This document shows positions 23,615-32,699 of a stretch of DNA of 38,396 bases, in pieces (position 1 is the stretch's first letter; each line of letters begins with the position of its first letter). The DNA lies in the NCBI GenBank assembly GCA_910587675.1, contig CAJUMU010000018.1:1-38396 (forward strand), given 5' to 3'. The translations under genes and the position numbers were made by a program. Origin of the DNA: an uncultured Alistipes sp. (lineage in GTDB: Bacteria; Bacteroidota; Bacteroidia; Bacteroidales; Rikenellaceae). The notes below the pieces were generated by a model. That model saw nothing but the letters and a program-made list of their open reading frames with translations. It searched no databases and was not told the DNA's origin.

Positions 23615-26398
23615 GTGATTTTGAGTAAATTCAGAGCTAAATATCTACTTTCGGCAACCGTCGCGGCCCTGCTCGCGCAGATCGTTTTCGGCCTGACGCT
23701 GTCGGCGCGCGCCCTACCGAACGCAGTCGCGGCGATCGTCGCCTCGCCGCAGGACACCGCCGCGCGCAACGACCGCCGAGCCGCGCGCCGCAATGCCCGC
23801 AACGACCGTGCGCGGAGCGCGAGACCCGATTCGACGCTCGTCGCCGCGTCAGATTCGATACCCGCGGAAAGCGACGCGGACACCCTCGCCGAGTCGCGGC
23901 GCGACACCACCCGCCGACGCAAGCAGGGCCTCGACAACACCATCACGGGACGCGCCACCGACTCTCTCTATTACGACCTGCGCAGCAAGATGGTCTATTT
24001 GTACGAGAAAGGCGAGGTGTCGTACGACGACATGACGCTGAAGGCCGACTTCATGAACATCGACCTCGACAGCAAGAACGTATACGCGCACGGCAAGGCC
24101 GACACGGTGGACGGAGAGCCCGTCGTAACCCGCCCCGAGTTCACGCAGGACGCCACCACGCTCAACATGGACACCATCACCTACAACATCGAGAGCCAGC
24201 GCGCCAAGATCAAGAACATAGCCACCCAGCAGGGCGACGGATGGCTCGTGGGCCAGAACGTGAAGAAGATGCAGGACAACACCATCAACATCGCGGGCGG
24301 CATGTACACTACCTGCGACCAGACGGACCATCCGCATTTCTATTACAGCGCGTCGAAGATAAAGGTCATTCCGGGCAAAAAGGCCATCATGGGCCCGGGC
24401 CATCTGGTCATAGAGGATGTCGACATACCGTTCCTCGGCCTGCCCGAGGCGTTTTTCCCGCTCAGCTCGGGACCGAAATCGGGAATCCTGATGCCCTCGT
24501 ACGGCGAGGAGGCGCGCCGAGGATTCTTCATGCGCGGCCTCGGTTACTACTTCACCCTCGGCGAGCACATGGACCTCACCCTGACGGGCGGAATCTACAC
24601 ACTCGGGTCGTGGGAGGTGAACGCCGCTTCGCGCTACATAAAGCGATACAAATATTCGGGCAACTTGGATTTCGACTTCACCAGCGTCCGTTCGGGCGAC
24701 AAGGGCGACCCCGACTTCGTAAAGCAGAACACCTACAAGCTGCAATGGACCCACGCTCAGGATACCAAGGCAAACCCGGGATCGACCTTCTCGGCCTCGG
24801 TGAACCTGTCGTCGAGCGGTTACAGCAAATATTCGGCGACCAACCTCAACGACATGCTCTCGACGCAGACCAACTCGTCGATATCGTACTCGAAGAACTG
24901 GGCGGGCACGCCCTTCTCGCTCTCGATGAACATGGCCGTGTCGCAGAACTCGCAGACGGAGGCGATATCGGTCACGCTGCCCAACATATCGTTCAACGTA
25001 TCTAAGTTCTTCCCCTTCAAACGCTCGGTGAAACTGGGCAAGGACCGCTGGTATGAAAAGATCTCGATGAGCTACTCGGGCAAGATCACCAACTCGGTGA
25101 ACGCCTCGGAGAAGAACATCTTCTCGCGGGAGACGCTCGACAACATGCGCAACGGCGTGCAGCACAGCATACCCGTGCAGGCGTCGTTCAACGTGTTCAA
25201 CTACCTCAACATCACCCCGTCGGTCAACTACACCGAACGCTGGTACTTCAAGAAGACCGATCGGCGATGGAACCCCGAGACCAACAAGGTGGAGACGCTC
25301 GATCCCGAGTACGGATTCTACCGCCTCTACAACTACACCACCGCGCTGTCGTTCTCGACCAACATCTACGGAATGTGGCAGGTGAAGGATAAGTACAAGA
25401 AATTCAAGTTGCAGGCGATAAGGCATACCATATCGCCGTCGATAAGTTTCTCGTACGCGCCCGATTTCAGCAAACAGAAGTACGGTTACTACCAAACAGT
25501 GCAGAGCGATTCGACGGGTCGCACCACCATATATTCGCCCTTCGAGAACAACGCTTACGGCGTACCGACCTCAGGACGCAGCATGGCGATGTCGTTCTCG
25601 CTCTCGCAGAGCCTCGAAATAAAGGTGCTGAGCAAGCGCGACACTTCGGGCGTGAAGAAGATATCGCTCATCGACGACTTCAACATAAACGGATCGTACA
25701 ACTTCCTCGCCGACTCGATGAAGCTGTCGACCATATCGCTCTCGCTGCGCACCAAACTCACGGGCAAGCTGGGTCTGAACCTGCGCGCCACGCTCGATCC
25801 TTACGAGGTGTCGCCCGAGGGCAAACGTTACGACCGCCTCACGTGGCGACGCGGAAACTTGGGACGAATCGTAAGCACGGGATGGAGCTTCGGCTACTCG
25901 TTCAAGTCGCGCGCCTCGTCGGCCCCCGCGATAAACGACATAAACACCGTGCCGCCCGAGTACGCCAATCCGTTCTACGACCCGTACGGCACGATGGACC
26001 CCGTGCTGAGGCGGCAATACATGTCGCAAGCCTATTACGACTTCTCGCTGCCGTGGAACGTGGGACTGAACTATGCCGTGAACTACTCGATAAGTTACGT
26101 CAACAACGGCACCACGGGCGTCAAACGCAACGTGACGCAAACGGTGGGATTCAACGGCAGCATAACATTCTCGCCAAAGATGGCCGCCACGTTCTCGGGC
26201 GGTTACGACATATCCAAAAACAAGCTGACTACCTCGTCGATAAGCATCACGCGCGACCTGCACTGCTGGCAGATGTCGTTCTCGTGGATTCCGTTCGGAT
26301 ACTATAAAAGCTGGAGTTTCCACATAGGCGTGAAGGCGGCCTCGCTGCAAGATCTGAAATACGACAAGAGCCAGTCGATGTACGACAAATACTACTAA
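23615..26398 (+). CDS. lptD: LptD-like outer-membrane LPS assembly protein
   Basis: A 927-residue protein predicted to insert LPS or lipooligosaccharide into the outer leaflet, normally with LptE. A signal-peptide-like start (LLSATVAALLAQIVFG) and an Arg/Ala/Asp-rich segment come first. An OstA/LptA-like periplasmic domain (about 90-250: DDMTLKADFMNIDLDSKNVYA, GMYTTCDQTDHPHFYY) and a long run of alternating aromatic strands forming the beta-barrel (about 260-927) follow. No in-frame ATG gives a sensible N-terminus. I chose GTG at 23615; GTG at 23558 (adds 19 residues) and TTG at 23621 are alternatives. The DUF4886 gene follows after 3 nt. Confidence 0.9.
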   Translation: MILSKFRAKYLLSATVAALLAQIVFGLTLSARALPNAVAAIVASPQDTAARNDRRAARRNARNDRARSARPDSTLVAASDSIPAESDADTLAESRRDTTRRRKQGLDNTITGRATDSLYYDLRSKMVYLYEKGEVSYDDMTLKADFMNIDLDSKNVYAHGKADTVDGEPVVTRPEFTQDATTLNMDTITYNIESQRAKIKNIATQQGDGWLVGQNVKKMQDNTINIAGGMYTTCDQTDHPHFYYSASKIKVIPGKKAIMGPGHLVIEDVDIPFLGLPEAFFPLSSGPKSGILMPSYGEEARRGFFMRGLGYYFTLGEHMDLTLTGGIYTLGSWEVNAASRYIKRYKYSGNLDFDFTSVRSGDKGDPDFVKQNTYKLQWTHAQDTKANPGSTFSASVNLSSSGYSKYSATNLNDMLSTQTNSSISYSKNWAGTPFSLSMNMAVSQNSQTEAISVTLPNISFNVSKFFPFKRSVKLGKDRWYEKISMSYSGKITNSVNASEKNIFSRETLDNMRNGVQHSIPVQASFNVFNYLNITPSVNYTERWYFKKTDRRWNPETNKVETLDPEYGFYRLYNYTTALSFSTNIYGMWQVKDKYKKFKLQAIRHTISPSISFSYAPDFSKQKYGYYQTVQSDSTGRTTIYSPFENNAYGVPTSGRSMAMSFSLSQSLEIKVLSKRDTSGVKKISLIDDFNINGSYNFLADSMKLSTISLSLRTKLTGKLGLNLRATLDPYEVSPEGKRYDRLTWRRGNLGRIVSTGWSFGYSFKSRASSAPAINDINTVPPEYANPFYDPYGTMDPVLRRQYMSQAYYDFSLPWNVGLNYAVNYSISYVNNGTTGVKRNVTQTVGFNGSITFSPKMAATFSGGYDISKNKLTTSSISITRDLHCWQMSFSWIPFGYYKSWSFHIGVKAASLQDLKYDKSQSMYDKYY

Positions 26399-26401
26399 CG
26401 C

Positions 26402-27310
26402 ATGAAAACAGCCCTGCGCCGCATCGTCGCGGCCATGATCGCCATACTGTCGATATCGCTCCTCGCAGCTCCCCGAGCCGAGGCCAGAAAGACGCTCCGA
26501 ATACTCGCCGTGGGCAACAGTTTCTCGGACGACGCGATGGAGTATCTGCCCGCGCTGCTGGAGAGCATGGGAATCGACGACGTGGAGTTGGCGCGCTTGT
26601 ACGTGGGAGGATGCTCGCTCGAACAGCATCTGCGGTTCCACGTCGGGGGAGAGTCGCGTTACGAGTTCTATCGTTCCGCCGCGGGCGAGAACCGATGGGT
26701 CAAATCTAAGGAGAGGGTTTCGCTCCGCGACGCGTTGTCGCTCGGCGAATGGGACATAATCACCTTACAGCAGGCATCGGGCTACTCGGGCCGTTACGAG
26801 AGTTACCAGCCCTACCTCGACGCCCTGACGGGCATCATTCGGGCCGCGCAGCCCCGAGCGAAGCTGGCATGGCATATGACATGGTCCTACTCGACCGACA
26901 GCACGCACGGGCAGTTCGCCGACTACGGGCGCGACCGACGGCGGATGTACGACGCGATATGCTCGGCCGTGCGCGAACTCGCGCGGCATACTTCGGCGTT
27001 CTCGACGATCATTCCCTCGGGAACGGCGATAGAGTCACTGCGAATGTCGGAGATCAACAACCCGCCCAAGGATCTGACGCGCGACGGCTACCACATGGAT
27101 TACGGAGCGGGCCGCTACGCTTTGGCCTGCGTGTGGTACGAGACTCTGATAAGGCCGTTCGCCCGCAAATCGATGCGGGACGACACGCTGCGAATCGAGA
27201 AAGGCGATGTGCACGTCGACGACCGTGTCGCGGCGCTATGCCGGAAAGCGGCGCGCAAGGCGGCGAGAAAGAATTTTACGCCCCGACGCATAGAACGACG
27301 AGGCGAATAA
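26402..27310 (+). CDS. DUF4886 domain-containing SGNH-hydrolase-like protein
   Basis: A 302-residue exported protein. Its signal peptide (about 1-28) is followed by an SGNH/GDSL-like fold. The nucleophile block is LAVGNSFSDDAMEYL (Ser40), a DUF4886 hallmark, and the catalytic Asp-His pair is probably in TRDGYHMDYGAGRYA near 223-237. Such enzymes are esterases or carbohydrate acetylesterases; no substrate can be named. The C-terminus is strongly basic (RKAARKAARKNFTPRRIERR). It starts 3 nt after the lptD stop, so the two are co-transcribed and may share an envelope role, though DUF4886 proteins also occur in polysaccharide loci. Confidence 0.85.
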   Translation: MKTALRRIVAAMIAILSISLLAAPRAEARKTLRILAVGNSFSDDAMEYLPALLESMGIDDVELARLYVGGCSLEQHLRFHVGGESRYEFYRSAAGENRWVKSKERVSLRDALSLGEWDIITLQQASGYSGRYESYQPYLDALTGIIRAAQPRAKLAWHMTWSYSTDSTHGQFADYGRDRRRMYDAICSAVRELARHTSAFSTIIPSGTAIESLRMSEINNPPKDLTRDGYHMDYGAGRYALACVWYETLIRPFARKSMRDDTLRIEKGDVHVDDRVAALCRKAARKAARKNFTPRRIERRGE

Positions 27311-27329
27311 CCCCTAACACGCGACCGAC

Positions 27330-29213
27330 ATGGCAGGATTCCTTCAGGTAGAGAACATCAGCAAATCGTACGGCGACAAGACCCTTTTCCACAACATAGG
27401 CTTCAATATCAACGAAGGGGACAAGATAGCCCTAATCGCCCCCAACGGAACGGGAAAGAGTTCGCTGTTGAAGATTCTGGCGGGGACGGATTCGTCCGAC
27501 CGCGGTGGCGAGGTGAAGTTCATGAAGGACATAAAGGTGGCTTTCCTCGACCAGAACACGACGTTCAACCCCGACAACACTGTTTTCGACGAGGTATATT
27601 CGGGACTCGGAGCCACGTACGACACCATACGCGATTACGAGCGGGCGATAGCGTCGGAGGATCAACGACGGATCGAGCGGGCGATGGCGGCGATGGATGC
27701 CGCCGACGCGTGGAACGCCGAGCAGAAGATAAAGCAGGTGCTCTCGTCGTTGAAGCTCACGCGCCTCGACCAGCGCATGGGCAGCCTCTCGGGCGGCGAG
27801 GCCAAGCGGGTGGCGTTGGCCTCGATGCTGTTGCGTGAGGCCGATTTCCTCATCATGGACGAGCCGACCAACCACCTCGACATCGAGGTCATAGAGTTTC
27901 TGGAGGATTATCTCGGCAAGTCGCGCTGCACGCTGCTCATGGTCACGCACGACCGTTACTTCCTCGACCGCGTGTGCAACACCATCTTCGAGCTCGACCG
28001 CGGCGAACTGTTCGTCTACCGCGGAAATTACGGAACGTTTCTGGAAAAGCGCGAGGAGCGTTACCTCAACATGCAGGCCGACATAGACAAATCACGCAAT
28101 CTGCTGCGCCGCGAGCTGGAGTGGATGCGCAGCACCCCGCAGGCGCGCACCGGCAAGGCGCGCTACCGCATAAACGCCTTTTACGACCTGCGGGATCGGG
28201 CGTCGGTGTCGCTCGAGCGCAAGAACGTCGCCATCGACGTGGCGACGTCGCGTCTGGGAGGCAAAATAATCGACTGCGAGGATGTGTCGCTCCGATTCGG
28301 CGAACGGCGCATGCTCGACCGCTTCTCGTACAAGTTCTCGCGTTACGAACGCGTGGGCATAGTGGGCAAGAACGGCGCGGGAAAGAGCACGTTCCTAAAT
28401 CTCATGACGGGCGATCTGCTGCCCGACTCGGGCGCGGTGGAGCGCGGCGAGACGCTTCGCATAGGCTACTACCGCCAGCGCGGAATCGATTTCAAGGCGG
28501 GTCAGACGGTATTCGACGTGGTGCACGACATAGCCGAAACGGTAGAGACCGCCGACGGGCATACGGTGTCGGCCGTCACGATGCTGAACCGATTCCTATT
28601 TCCACCCGAGACGCACTCGAAACGGGTGGAGATCCTTAGCGGCGGCGAGCAGCGCAGGCTCTACCTGCTGACGGTGCTCATGCGCAACCCCAACTTCCTG
28701 ATCCTCGACGAGCCGACGAACGATCTGGACATTCTGACGCTGAACGTATTGGAGGAGTATTTGCAAGCGTTCAAGGGCTGTCTGCTCATAGTGTCGCACG
28801 ACCGCTTTTTCCTCGACAAGACGGTCGACCATCTGTTCGTCATACGCGAGGGCGGCGAGGTGAAGGATTTCGTGGGCCGTTACAGCGAGTACCGCGAATA
28901 TGTGAAGGAGTCGGAGGCCGAAGAGTCGCGCGCGGCGAAGGCTGCGGCCAAAAGCGCCCCCAAGAACAACGCCCCGCAACGTCATAATACCGAGCCCGCG
29001 CGCCGCAAGCTCTCCTACAAGGAGACTCGCGAGTTAGAGGCTCTGGAGGCCGAATTGCCGCGACTGGAGTCGGAGAAGAGCGAACTCGAATCGCGTCTCT
29101 CGTCGGGAGCGCTCTCGCACGAGGAACTGACCGAAACGTCGGGCCGCATAGGCGAGCTCATGCGGATAATAGAGGAGAAAGAGATGCGGTGGTTGGAGCT
29201 CAGCGAGGTGTAA
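27330..29213 (+). CDS. ABC-F family ATP-binding cassette protein
   Basis: A 627-residue soluble protein with two ABC domains and no membrane segments. The first has Walker A APNGTGKSS (37-45), signature LSGGEAKRVALA and MDEPTNHLD. The second has GKNGAGKST, LSGGEQRRLYLL and LDEPTNDLD. A linker between them contains ERYLNMQADIDKSRNLLRRELEWMR, the P-site tRNA-interaction motif region. A C-terminal coiled coil (about 565-627) resembles Uup-type endings. ABC-F proteins act on ribosomes in translation control; some protect against antibiotics. Length and the C-terminal coiled coil favour an Uup-like housekeeping factor over a resistance protein. Confidence 0.93.
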   Translation: MAGFLQVENISKSYGDKTLFHNIGFNINEGDKIALIAPNGTGKSSLLKILAGTDSSDRGGEVKFMKDIKVAFLDQNTTFNPDNTVFDEVYSGLGATYDTIRDYERAIASEDQRRIERAMAAMDAADAWNAEQKIKQVLSSLKLTRLDQRMGSLSGGEAKRVALASMLLREADFLIMDEPTNHLDIEVIEFLEDYLGKSRCTLLMVTHDRYFLDRVCNTIFELDRGELFVYRGNYGTFLEKREERYLNMQADIDKSRNLLRRELEWMRSTPQARTGKARYRINAFYDLRDRASVSLERKNVAIDVATSRLGGKIIDCEDVSLRFGERRMLDRFSYKFSRYERVGIVGKNGAGKSTFLNLMTGDLLPDSGAVERGETLRIGYYRQRGIDFKAGQTVFDVVHDIAETVETADGHTVSAVTMLNRFLFPPETHSKRVEILSGGEQRRLYLLTVLMRNPNFLILDEPTNDLDILTLNVLEEYLQAFKGCLLIVSHDRFFLDKTVDHLFVIREGGEVKDFVGRYSEYREYVKESEAEESRAAKAAAKSAPKNNAPQRHNTEPARRKLSYKETRELEALEAELPRLESEKSELESRLSSGALSHEELTETSGRIGELMRIIEEKEMRWLELSEV

Positions 29214-29249
29214 CGCCTATCCCTACTGCACGATGGAACACGAAAAATC

Positions 29250-30236
29250 ATGGCCATGCAATTCCGAACAGTAATCGACATAAAGTCTTTCGACCGCAAA
29301 ATCGACCACTCGTCGCGCATCCTTTCGCTCGGCTCCTGCTTCGCCGACAACATCGCGCGCCGCATGCAACGCGCCAAGTTCCGCGTCGAGGCATCGCCCA
29401 CGGGCATACTCTTCAATCCCGAGTCGATAGCGCGCGCCGTCGAACGTTTCGCAGCGTCCGAATCGCCCGCGCGCGAGGAGCTGCGCCATGACGGAGAGCG
29501 ATATTTCGGATACGATTTCCACTCGGCATTCGCCGACGCCGATCCCGAACGCGCGCTCGCCGCGATGCGCGAGGCCGCGCGACGGGGAGCCGACGCACTG
29601 CGCCGAGCGGACACTGTAATAATAACGTTCGGCACCGCGTGGATCTACCGCCTGCGCGAGAACGGCGAGGTAGTCGCCAACTGCCACAAACAACCGCAAT
29701 CGCTATTCGCCCGCGAACTGCTCGCGGCGGACAGGATCGCGGACAGTTACGCAAAGCTGCTCGAGGGACCGCTCGCGGACAAGCACGTTATCTTCACCGT
29801 AAGCCCCGTGCGCCACCTCGGCGACGGGGCGGAACGCAACTCCCTGAGCAAAGCCGTGCTGCGCGTGGCCGTCGGAGAGCTTGCGAGCCGATTCCCCGAC
29901 GCCGATTACTTTCCCTCATTCGAGATCATGAACGACGAGTTGCGCGACTACCGTTTCTATGCCGACGACATGACGCATCCGTCGCAGACGGCTGTCGATT
30001 ACATCTGGGAGCGTTTCGGCGCGACCGCCTTCGCAGAGTCGGCGCGACGGGCGGCCGAACGGGCGGAACGTATCGCCGAAGCGGCGGAGCACCGCCCCTT
30101 CGATCCCCGCGGCGAGGCGCACCGCAACTTCTGCCGCGCCATGCTGCGGCGTATCGACGAACTGCGACGCGAGCAGCCGCAGATGCAGTTCGACGACGAA
30201 AAAGAGTATTTCAACTCGTTTTTGGAAATTAATTAG
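29250..30236 (+). CDS. GSCFA domain-containing protein
   Basis: A 328-residue protein with the name-giving block SLGSCFADNIARRM (about 25-38), FGTAWIYRLRENGEVVANCHK, FTVSPVRHLGDG and DDMTHPSQTAVDYIWERF, which hold the Ser and Asp/His positions of an SGNH-like hydrolase. No signal peptide is visible, so it is probably cytoplasmic. Family function is not established; in Bacteroidota it is widespread and single-copy. ATG codons occur at 29250 and 29256. It lies 36 nt after the ABC-F gene and 28 nt before the phosphatase homologue in one plus-strand run. Confidence 0.9.
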   Translation: MAMQFRTVIDIKSFDRKIDHSSRILSLGSCFADNIARRMQRAKFRVEASPTGILFNPESIARAVERFAASESPAREELRHDGERYFGYDFHSAFADADPERALAAMREAARRGADALRRADTVIITFGTAWIYRLRENGEVVANCHKQPQSLFARELLAADRIADSYAKLLEGPLADKHVIFTVSPVRHLGDGAERNSLSKAVLRVAVGELASRFPDADYFPSFEIMNDELRDYRFYADDMTHPSQTAVDYIWERFGATAFAESARRAAERAERIAEAAEHRPFDPRGEAHRNFCRAMLRRIDELRREQPQMQFDDEKEYFNSFLEIN

Positions 30237-30264
30237 TAATTTTACGTCCGTAATACCGCATAAA

Positions 30265-31875
30265 ATGAAACATCATCCGTTCCGAACAGCAATAACTATC
30301 GCAGCTTTAGCGTGTTCCGTATTCGCATACGCGGCTCGGCCGCGTCTTGTGGTGAACATCGTCGTAAGCTCGATGCGCGCCGACGATCTCGACCGTTACG
30401 CCGCGAACTTCTCGAACGGAGGATTCCGACGCCTCACCGAGGGCGGCGCGGTATTCACCGACGCCTCGTACGACTATATGCAGACCACTACCCCCGTGTC
30501 GCTCGCAACCATCTCGACGGGAGCGATGCCTTCGACTCACGGCGTGGTGGCCGACCGATGGTTCGACTATGTGGGCAACAAGTCGGTGTCGCTCATCGAC
30601 GACGCCAAGGAGCAGAGCGTGAATTACAGCGGCGGGTCGAGCGGATATTCGCCCCGTAACCTCACAGCGCAGACCATAGGCGACGCCGCGGCGTTGCACG
30701 ACGCCCGCAGCCGCATAGCCACCATAGCCGTCGATCCGCTCTCGGCCATAGTCATGGCGGGCCGCACGGGCGAGGTGTATTGGATGGAGACGTTGCAGTC
30801 GGCTTGGACCACATCGTCATATTACACCAAAGAGCTGCCCGCATGGGTGGCCGACTATAACCGTCGGCAGGTCAACCACGACTACATGCAGAAACGCTGG
30901 ACTCTGCTGCTGCCGTACGACGACTACCGCAACTCGCAGGTATCCTACATCGAGGGCTTGCAGAGCAAAAGCGGCAAACGCATAGATTTCATCGACCGCC
31001 CCGAGGAGGCCATGCGCATAAGCGACGATTACGAACAGATGCGATACACCCCCGCGGGAAACAGCGCCATGCTCGCCTTCGCCAAACAGATAGTGACCCA
31101 GAACGCAATGGGCACCGACGACGCGGCCGACGTGCTGAACATAGTGCTCGACTCGCCGCGGGCGATAAGCGGACGTTTCGGACCCGAATCGGTGGAGTAC
31201 GAAGATATGCTCTACCGTCTCGACCGCGATCTGGAGGATTTCCTGTCGTTCCTCATGGCGCAGGTAACCGATCCGCAGCAGATAGTCGTGGTGCTTACGT
31301 CCGACCACGGCGCCAGCCCGTCGTACAACACGCCCGAGGGCGAGCGCGAACGTTTCAACGTGCGTCAGGCAGAGGTCATCACCAACGCTTTCATCGGCGC
31401 GCAGCACGGCAACGGCGAATGGGTTCTGGGGTGCGTCGACCGCGCGATATATCTCAACCACGACCTCATATACGAAAAAGGGTTGTCGATAGCCGACATG
31501 CAGCACGACGTGGCGACTTTCCTCATGCAGCTCCGCGGCGTGTCGCACGCCATATCGGCCGAAGCCATGCGCAACAGCTACTTCGGCAGCGGATACGCCC
31601 GCAAGATGCAGAACGGATTCTATCCCCGCCGCTCGGGCGACGTGATAATAAACCTCATGCCCGAATGGATCGAGGAGAGAGAGGGCGTGCGTTCGGCATC
31701 GGGGTCGATGTACCGTTACGACACGCATGTGCCTCTCGTAATATTCGGCGGAGGCATCGTGCCAGCCAAAATCGCCGGCAAGGCCGACATGACGTCGGTA
31801 GCGGTCACCGAGGCGCGATTGTTGGGGATAACTCCTCCCTCGGCATCGGAAGGCGAGGTATTGAACATTTTTTAA
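30265..31875 (+). CDS. PafA-like alkaline phosphatase family protein, apparently degenerate
   Basis: A 536-residue exported protein (signal peptide about 1-23) of the alkaline phosphatase superfamily, PafA-like type. The scaffold is clear: MRADDLDRY, GGFRRLTEGGA, TISTGAMPSTHGVV, FGPESVEYED, RLDRDLEDFL, TSDHGA (Asp347, His348) and YDTHVPLVIFG (His488). Thr76 occupies the nucleophile position. However, from memory of active relatives, the first metal Asp (DQMR) is Ser35, the Asp and His of the DYVGH motif are Arg299 and Gly303, and the Asn of GNNW falls in ADRW. One metal site therefore seems lost. It is probably inactive as a phosphomonoesterase, or has another activity. It sits 12 nt upstream of sufE. 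Confidence 0.85.
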   Translation: MKHHPFRTAITIAALACSVFAYAARPRLVVNIVVSSMRADDLDRYAANFSNGGFRRLTEGGAVFTDASYDYMQTTTPVSLATISTGAMPSTHGVVADRWFDYVGNKSVSLIDDAKEQSVNYSGGSSGYSPRNLTAQTIGDAAALHDARSRIATIAVDPLSAIVMAGRTGEVYWMETLQSAWTTSSYYTKELPAWVADYNRRQVNHDYMQKRWTLLLPYDDYRNSQVSYIEGLQSKSGKRIDFIDRPEEAMRISDDYEQMRYTPAGNSAMLAFAKQIVTQNAMGTDDAADVLNIVLDSPRAISGRFGPESVEYEDMLYRLDRDLEDFLSFLMAQVTDPQQIVVVLTSDHGASPSYNTPEGERERFNVRQAEVITNAFIGAQHGNGEWVLGCVDRAIYLNHDLIYEKGLSIADMQHDVATFLMQLRGVSHAISAEAMRNSYFGSGYARKMQNGFYPRRSGDVIINLMPEWIEEREGVRSASGSMYRYDTHVPLVIFGGGIVPAKIAGKADMTSVAVTEARLLGITPPSASEGEVLNIF

Positions 31876-31887
31876 GAGTCGAAGAGA

Positions 31888-32307
31888 ATGAAAGACGAGA
31901 TTCAGGAACGGATTATCGAAGAGTTCGCCGTATTCGACGAGTGGCTCGACAAATACGAATACTTGATCGAACTGAGCGACACGCTGCCCGCAATCGACCC
32001 GCAGCGCCGCACCGACGAATATGTGATAAAGGGCTGCCAGTCGAGGGTATGGGTCGACGCCCGCGTCGAGGAGGGCAAGGTGTTCTTCTCGGCCGACAGC
32101 GACGCCATCATAACCAAAGGCATAATAGCCCTGCTCATACGGGTGCTCAACGGACGCACGCCGCAGGAGATAATCGACACGGAACTCTACTTCATCGACG
32201 CCATAGGACTGAGCGAGAACCTTTCGCCCACACGCAGCAACGGTTTGCTCGCCATGATAAAGCAGATGAAGATGTATGCCGTCGCTTTCGGCGCAAGCGC
32301 GCGATAG
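31888..32307 (+). CDS. sufE: SufE-family cysteine desulfurase activator
   Basis: A 139-residue cytoplasmic protein that accepts persulfide sulfur from SufS and passes it to the Suf scaffold. The acceptor cysteine is Cys50 in YVIKGCQSRVWV. IDPQRRTDEY and GLSENLSPTRSNGLLAMI are family blocks. Length is normal. It is followed by a DUF59/SufT-like gene 41 nt later, which supports an Fe-S role, although sufB, sufC, sufD and sufS are not in the window. Confidence 0.95.
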   Translation: MKDEIQERIIEEFAVFDEWLDKYEYLIELSDTLPAIDPQRRTDEYVIKGCQSRVWVDARVEEGKVFFSADSDAIITKGIIALLIRVLNGRTPQEIIDTELYFIDAIGLSENLSPTRSNGLLAMIKQMKMYAVAFGASAR

Positions 32308-32348
32308 AGGCCCGAAACGAACCGAGGCAAGTTATTTGAACAACGGAG

Positions 32349-32669
32349 ATGACACCTGAAGAGATTTTGAAAGTGGAGCACGAGATCGTTCTCACGCTGA
32401 AGAACATCTACGATCCCGAAATACCCGTCAACGTATACGACTTGGGACTGATATACGAGATAGATTTCGATCCCGAGGGCGTGGCCAACATACGGATGAC
32501 GCTCACGGCGCCCAACTGCCCGATGGCCGACATGCTCGTCGAAGACATAAACACGCAGGTGAAGAAGATCGACGGGGTGAAGTCGGTGAACATAATACTC
32601 ACTTTCGAGCCGCCGTGGGACAGAAGCATGATGTCGGACGAGGCTCTGTTGGAGCTGAACATGCTGTAA
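32349..32669 (+). CDS. DUF59 (MIP18/SufT-like) Fe-S assembly factor
   Basis: A 106-residue single-domain protein. Family features are IYDPEIPVNVYDLGLIYEI (20-38), TLTAPNCPMADML with the conserved Cys57, and the C-terminal VNIILTFEPPWDRSMMSDEA. Proteins of this family (SufT, PaaD-like, MIP18) help mature Fe-S proteins. Adjacency to sufE supports this role. The name sufT would be reasonable but not proven. Confidence 0.93.
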   Translation: MTPEEILKVEHEIVLTLKNIYDPEIPVNVYDLGLIYEIDFDPEGVANIRMTLTAPNCPMADMLVEDINTQVKKIDGVKSVNIILTFEPPWDRSMMSDEALLELNML

Positions 32670-32699
32670 CGACCAAAAAGACAATAACCCGTTAAGCCC

